A stretch of 8,813 nt of DNA from SG8-41 sp035620515 (GTDB lineage Bacteria > Pseudomonadota > Gammaproteobacteria > Burkholderiales > SG8-41). Numbering within the stretch: the stretch's first letter is position 1; each line of letters begins with the position of its first letter. This document shows positions 5,795 through 8,813 of this stretch, in pieces. Location of the stretch: the NCBI GenBank assembly GCA_035620515.1, contig DASPGR010000243.1, positions 1 to 8,813 of the forward strand, read 5' to 3'. A model generated the notes under the pieces. The model did not search any database and was not told the origin of the DNA. It saw only the letters and a program-made list of their open reading frames with translations. Position numbers and translations under genes: made by a program.

Positions 5795-6952
5795 CTATTT
5801 CAGCTGGTCGTACAGAAGCGTGAGAATCCGGTTGGATGTATTGGTTTGCTCCTGGGTGCCCTTCGTGTTGAGCACGTTGACGAGCGATCCGGAGTCCTTG
5901 TCGGTTACCAGGATCCGGTATTGCTCCGCCTTGGGCGGCTCGGATCCGCCCCAGAACTTGAGCTTCGAGAACCAGCCGGTCTCTTTTTTCGTCTGGACAT
6001 CGATCTGCGGATCGATGTAGCGCACGTAGTAGAGGCCCTTCGAGCGATCGCGGTCCTCCACGGTAAATCCGACCCGGTCGAGCGCGAGCCCTACGCGGCG
6101 CCAGGCGCGGTCGAATTGCTCGTTGAGCGCCAGCGTTTCACCGTTCGGGCCCTTGACCAACTTTGCCCGGGGAGCGACGTTCTCCGCGCTTGCCAGCTGC
6201 TTCTGGGCGCGCTCGCTTTCGACGCCGAATCGCGTCATGAGCCGCCCGAGCATCTCGGCCTCGAGAGTCGGATCGGGCGGCCGCGGCTGCCACATCGTTT
6301 CCGTAACGGTATCGGAGCCGCCCCGTCCTCCGGCGGTATAGACTTCTTCCATTCCCCGGTGGCTGACATAGATCTCTGTCGTTCCCGGCTTTACTCCGTG
6401 CTCAAGCCGCGTGCGGAACTTGTCGCGCTCGCTGGTCGAGTAGACGGAATCGAGGACCTTCCCGAGCCAGTTCCGGAGCACTCCGGCATCGACCTTCGCG
6501 CGGTTCTCGGCCCAGTCCGTCTCCATGATCCCTGCCTCGGGAATCTCGACGTTGACGATGAAGCCGGTCTCCTGCCAGAACTGCTTCACCACCGGCCACA
6601 CCTGGTCGGGCGTGCCGGTCACGACGAGCCAGCGCTGGTTGCCATCGCGCTCGACCCGGACGTTCTGGGTCGCCGGCAATACGAGCGAAGCGACCTGCGG
6701 CGATCTGCCCGCGCCTGAACGATCACGGGCGTAATCCGAATAGGTCGCCGTTCCGCGCGGATTGATGTCGGGCACGGCATAGCGGTCGTCGGCGCTCGGA
6801 CGGGTGAGATCGGGCGGAATTTCGAGAGGAGGGAGCTTGCCCGTTGACTTGTAGTCGACCTTTTTCGTCTCGACCCCGAGACTGCTGCATGCAGCCAGCA
6901 CAAGGCTGGCAAGGGCGAGGACTGCGTAGCGCCAGAACCTAGGCCGCGACAT
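5795..6952 (-). CDS. bamC: outer membrane protein assembly factor BamC (NlpB), lipoprotein
   Basis: BamC is a lipoprotein subunit of the BAM complex that inserts beta-barrel proteins into the outer membrane. Starting at the ATG at 6952, the N-terminus MSRPRFWRYAVLALASLVLAAC gives a lipoprotein signal with lipobox LAAC and Cys22 as the lipidated residue. Ser23 after it is not a retention aspartate, so an outer-membrane location is expected. A BamD-binding-type unstructured segment follows (KVDYKSTGKLPPLEIPPDLT; E. coli BamC has an equivalent). Two helix-grip domains come next (about 90-210 and 265-385), with RWLVVTGTPDQVWPVVKQFW and YYVRYIDP as landmarks. At 385 residues it is about 40 longer than E. 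coli BamC. An upstream in-frame extension is rejected because it overlaps dapA and would bury the lipobox. The start overlaps the dapA end by 14 bases. Order dapA-bamC matches many proteobacteria. Confidence 0.93.
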   Translation of the reverse strand: MSRPRFWRYAVLALASLVLAACSSLGVETKKVDYKSTGKLPPLEIPPDLTRPSADDRYAVPDINPRGTATYSDYARDRSGAGRSPQVASLVLPATQNVRVERDGNQRWLVVTGTPDQVWPVVKQFWQETGFIVNVEIPEAGIMETDWAENRAKVDAGVLRNWLGKVLDSVYSTSERDKFRTRLEHGVKPGTTEIYVSHRGMEEVYTAGGRGGSDTVTETMWQPRPPDPTLEAEMLGRLMTRFGVESERAQKQLASAENVAPRAKLVKGPNGETLALNEQFDRAWRRVGLALDRVGFTVEDRDRSKGLYYVRYIDPQIDVQTKKETGWFSKLKFWGGSEPPKAEQYRILVTDKDSGSLVNVLNTKGTQEQTNTSNRILTLLYDQLK

Positions 6953-7853
6953 AGCGCTCCCCGGGCGCTTCCGCCCGCACTCCCGCGTGCCGCATCGCTT
7001 CACGCACCTGCTCGTGATACGCGGCGGAGAGCGGCGTCAGCGGCAGGCGGATTCCGCCCTTGATGAGTCCCATCTGCGCTACGGCCCATTTCACCGGGAT
7101 CGGATTCGCTTCGACGAACAGGTGGCGGTGCAGGGGCAGCAGGCGATGGTTCAACTCGCGCGCCGCGGCCACATCGCCAGCGAGCGCCGAGGCGCACATC
7201 TGGCGCATCAGCTTCGGCGCGACATTCGCGGTGACCGAGATGACGCCGTTGCCGCCGAGGAGCATCAGCGCGAGCCCTGTCGCGTCGTCGCCGCTGTATA
7301 CGGCGAAGTCCCTCGGCTTGCGGCGGATGAGATCCGATCCGCGCTCGATGTTCGCTGTCGCGTCCTTGATTCCCACGATGTTCGGAATCTGTGCCAGCCG
7401 CAGCACCACGTCATTCTGCAGGTCGGCGACGGTGCGTCCCGGCACGTTGTAGAGGATGTGCGGAATGTCGACCGCCTCCGCGATCGCCTTGAAATGGCGG
7501 TAGAGCCCTTCCTGCGTCGGCTTGTTGTAGTACGGGACGACTGTGAGGCTCAGGTCGGCGCCGGCCTGCTTCGCGTAGGCGGCAAGCTCGATCGCCTCGC
7601 TCGTGGAATTGGCCCCGGTTCCGGCGACGACGGGTATGCGCCTTGCCGCGTGGTCGACGGCCGTCTTGATGAGCAGACGATGCTCATCGAAGTCGACCGT
7701 CGGCGATTCGCCCGTGGTGCCGACCACGACGATGCCGTCCGTGCCTTCCTTGATATGCCAGTCGATGAGCCGCTGGAACGCGTCGAGATCGAGGACGCCA
7801 TCGTCTTGCATCGGCGTCACGATCGCGACGAAGCTCCCCTGCAACGGCGCCAT
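6939..7853 (-). CDS. dapA: 4-hydroxy-tetrahydrodipicolinate synthase
   Basis: DapA condenses pyruvate with aspartate semialdehyde, the first committed step to diaminopimelate and lysine. The 304-residue TIM-barrel protein starts MAPLQGSFVAIVTP. Key residues by family alignment are Thr46-Thr47 (VVVGTTGESPT), Tyr109 (VVPYYNKPTQEG), Tyr135 (HILYNVPGRT), Arg140 and the Schiff-base lysine Lys163 (IVGIKDAT), each within two positions of the E. coli numbering. The start at 7853 is preceded on the minus strand by AAGGA with a 10-base spacer; the frame extends 16 codons further upstream (to 7901), but that extension is not family-like. It heads a tight cluster with bamC (14-base overlap). A -10-like TAGAAT inside a palindrome lies about 50 bases upstream of the ATG and could drive the operon. 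Confidence 0.97.
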   Translation of the reverse strand: MAPLQGSFVAIVTPMQDDGVLDLDAFQRLIDWHIKEGTDGIVVVGTTGESPTVDFDEHRLLIKTAVDHAARRIPVVAGTGANSTSEAIELAAYAKQAGADLSLTVVPYYNKPTQEGLYRHFKAIAEAVDIPHILYNVPGRTVADLQNDVVLRLAQIPNIVGIKDATANIERGSDLIRRKPRDFAVYSGDDATGLALMLLGGNGVISVTANVAPKLMRQMCASALAGDVAAARELNHRLLPLHRHLFVEANPIPVKWAVAQMGLIKGGIRLPLTPLSAAYHEQVREAMRHAGVRAEAPGERYVAA

Positions 7854-7896
7854 TTGGGAAAAGTCCTTATTAAACAGGAACGCGTCCCGGTGAAAT

Positions 7897-7932
7897 GTCA
7901 CGATTCTACCCCAATCGTGACGGGGAGATGAA
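7897..7932 (-). promoter_or_regulatory. palindrome covering candidate dapA promoter
   Basis: GTCACGATT (7897-7905) and AATCGTGAC (7913-7921) form a perfect 9-bp inverted repeat around a 7-base centre. On the minus strand, TAGAAT (7908-7903, five of six to the -10 consensus) lies across the centre and one arm. A poor -35 candidate, TTCATC (7932-7927), sits 18 bases upstream. A regulator bound here would cover the promoter, so I infer an operator for the dapA operon. Alternatively the repeat acts as an RNA hairpin if transcription starts further upstream. Confidence 0.45.
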
Positions 7933-8000
7933 CCATTGGCCAGCGGGTTCGGATGGGGACCCTATCCCGCCATGCGAAAAAAACGAAAGCGGATACCGAC

Positions 8001-8026
8001 CTTCGCGCGGGCAAAGCCGCGCGAAG
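8001..8026 (-). terminator. strong GC hairpin between the structured region and dapA
   Basis: CTTCGCGCGG (8001-8010) and CCGCGCGAAG (8017-8026) pair perfectly over 10 bp with a 6-base loop. It is flanked by an A-tract on the left (7977-7983) and a T-tract on the right (8036-8040), so either strand has a U-run, but 10 to 20 bases beyond the stem and not directly after it. That makes a classic intrinsic terminator uncertain; a pause site or attenuator is equally possible. It lies 17 bases past the stop of the putative small ORF read on the minus strand. Between it and the dapA palindrome (7933-8000) I see nothing else. Confidence 0.45.
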
Positions 8027-8042
8027 AAACCCCCGTTTTTCG

Positions 8043-8345
8043 TCAGCCCTGCTGGGCGCGGTAGAAACGGGGCAGGAAGGCCTCGGCGTCGGCTGCGGCC
8101 GTCTCGGTCACAGACTCCCTGTGCGCCGAAACGTCGTCGGTCGCGCCTGCGACCGATGGAGTCCAGCTCGCGCACAGGACGTCCGGACCGTACTGCTCCG
8201 CGTTCGCCGCCTTTGCCTTCGGCAAGGTCGAATTCACGCCGTCCATATCGCCGTGACAAGCGAAACCGTTTGTTGGTTCCGCGCGGCCGCAATTCTGTTT
8301 GCGCTTGTCACCTGACGGCGACAAGAACGAGCCGCAAATGGACAT
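8043..8345 (-). CDS. hypothetical small protein (uncertain)
   Basis: An ATG at 8345 overlaps the stop of the upstream methyltransferase gene as TGATG, a typical coupled junction, and opens a 100-codon frame ending at TGA 8045-8043. No family is recognised. The second half, from about codon 34 (GVNSTLPKAKAANAEQYGPD to AFLPRFYRAQQG), has the G/C-rich third positions of real genes here and ends in a plausible helix. The first half, with four cysteines and mixed codon use, overlaps a strong inverted repeat and looks less like protein. A shorter start at ATG 8246 gives 67 residues. There is no signal peptide and no clear Shine-Dalgarno. It could be a real small gene in the dapA operon, or a chance frame over a structured RNA or regulatory region. 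Confidence 0.3.
   Translation of the reverse strand: MSICGSFLSPSGDKRKQNCGRAEPTNGFACHGDMDGVNSTLPKAKAANAEQYGPDVLCASWTPSVAGATDDVSAHRESVTETAAADAEAFLPRFYRAQQG
8113..8178. other. nested and crossing inverted repeats, possible RNA pseudoknot
   Basis: Three perfect pairings are packed here: GACTCC (8113-8118) with GGAGTC (8158-8163); TCGGTCGC (8137-8144) with GCGACCGA (8149-8156), loop GCCT; and CCTGTGCGC (8118-8126) with GCGCACAGG (8170-8178). The first and third cross, the layout of a pseudoknot. High GC makes chance pairings common, so this is suggestive only. Confidence 0.3.
8249..8320. repeat. long inverted repeat upstream of the putative small ORF's second half
   Basis: GTGACAAGCG (8253-8262) pairs perfectly with CGCTTGTCAC (8302-8311). 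The stem extends inward by AAAC/GTTT (8263-8266 with 8297-8300, one bulged G at 8301) to 14 bp, and outward by CGCC/GGCG (8249-8252 with 8317-8320, a 5-base bulge). The 30-base loop contains the palindrome GCGGCCGC. It may be an operator pair or an RNA stem-loop. It lies just downstream of the methyltransferase stop on the minus strand. Confidence 0.6.
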
Positions 8346-8813
8346 CAAAGCAGGGAGGCGGCGCAGATCCGTTGCACCATCGCGGGCCGGGGGTCGGAAA
8401 CCACTAGCTCCTCGTAGGCAATCACGCGCAGGCGCCCGCGCGCAACCTCGAGCAGCTCGCCGGGTCGCAGCAGAAAATCGGGATTGGACGGACGGCCGTA
8501 GCGCTCGTTTCCCACGGCAAAGGTCTCGTAGATCAGCAGCGCTTCGGCAGCCAGGGCCGCGAGGAGCCGGGGAAACAGGGGCCGCCAGAGGTAATTCGCC
8601 ACTACGATCCCCTCGAATCGCTGACCTTCATATGGCCACGACCCGGATTCGATATCGGCGCAGCGCGCGGTCACCTTCGCGACCCCGGCGAGCCACGAGA
8701 GCACGGCAGGGTCCCGGTCGACCGCTTCCACCTCGTGGCCGCGGGCCGCGAACAGCCGCGCGTGCCGCCCGCGTCCGCACGCGACGTCGAGCACACGCCC
8801 GCCAGCGGGCACC
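8345..8813 (-). CDS. class I SAM-dependent methyltransferase, partial
   Basis: The frame enters from the right edge (its N-terminus is outside the window) and ends at TGA 8347-8345; 155 whole codons are visible. Motif I is VLDVACGRGRHARLFAARG (fragment residues 7-25), followed by the acidic ribose-binding residue Asp32 (EAVDRD), Asp53 (CADIE) and the motif IV-like VVANYLWRPLFP (70-81). The later LIYETFAVGNERYGRPSNPDF is characteristic of a small cytoplasmic methyltransferase family often found near dapA in betaproteobacteria (from memory). The substrate is unknown; TehB-like proteins share the fold. The GTG at 8812-8810 is within the protein, not the start. It is the most upstream visible gene of the minus-strand cluster, but the promoter-like palindrome and hairpin before dapA argue that dapA can also be transcribed on its own. 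Confidence 0.85.
   Translation of the reverse strand, partial: VPAGGRVLDVACGRGRHARLFAARGHEVEAVDRDPAVLSWLAGVAKVTARCADIESGSWPYEGQRFEGIVVANYLWRPLFPRLLAALAAEALLIYETFAVGNERYGRPSNPDFLLRPGELLEVARGRLRVIAYEELVVSDPRPAMVQRICAASLL

Noticed and set aside
5147..6718. 523-codon open frame on the plus strand
   Set aside because: It lies antisense to bamC and the metallo-hydrolase, both of which have clear motifs. Long antisense frames are common in GC-rich DNA, and its translation is rich in Arg, Ala and Val with no domain.
6987..7931. 314-codon plus-strand frame
   Set aside because: It is antisense to dapA over nearly its whole length, and its translation shows no recognisable motif.
7953..8315. 120-codon plus-strand frame over the structured region
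   Set aside because: It starts in the A-tract, is Arg-rich without a pattern, has no Shine-Dalgarno and runs through the strong hairpin.
8043..8345. tmRNA or RNase P RNA in the structured stretch
   Set aside because: I could not find the conserved tmRNA ends or tag, nor RNase P core motifs, on either strand.

Overview
This is an 8.8-kb piece of a GC-rich proteobacterial chromosome. BamC, the RoxA ribosomal oxygenase, the SlyD His-rich tail and a DUF7931-type protein together point to a betaproteobacterium or a close gammaproteobacterial relative. That placement rests on protein families, not on a marker gene. I see no phage, transposase, CRISPR, rRNA or tRNA. Most of the window is ordinary housekeeping DNA. 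The unusual material lies between the genes.

Layout, left to right. (1) Plus strand: the C-terminal end of mutS (mismatch repair), then mgtE (Mg2+ channel), then a small exported-protein gene of about 72 codons that is broken by a +1 frameshift. (2) A four-copy heptamer repeat lies in the convergent gap. (3) Minus strand: a peroxiredoxin gene (bcp/PrxQ-like) overlaps the start of slyD by 10 bases, giving a redox plus folding pair. (4) A roughly 97-bp divergent promoter region separates bcp from the plus-strand pair roxA (uL16 arginine hydroxylase) and a DUF7931-like gene. Neither divergent gene has a Shine-Dalgarno, and both have a -10-like element very close to the ATG. (5) A 92-bp imperfect inverted repeat built of degenerate 9-mers lies in the next convergent gap. 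(6) Minus strand, transcribed right to left: a SAM-dependent methyltransferase (cut by the window edge), a structured 300-bp stretch that may hold a small ORF, then dapA, bamC and a WalJ/YycJ-like metallo-hydrolase. The last three are packed with a 14-base overlap (dapA/bamC) and a 6-base gap (bamC/hydrolase), so they very probably form one operon.

Functionally, dapA commits aspartate semialdehyde to lysine and diaminopimelate (cell wall), bamC serves outer-membrane protein assembly, and the WalJ-like hydrolase belongs to a family linked to cell-wall and DNA-repair functions. The operon is therefore envelope-centred. The bcp-slyD and roxA clusters concern oxidative stress, protein folding and ribosome modification.

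I found no convincing new multi-gene system. The best leads are the frameshifted small gene, the palindrome covering the putative dapA -10 box, the inverted-repeat-rich stretch 8043-8345, and the 9-mer hairpin element.
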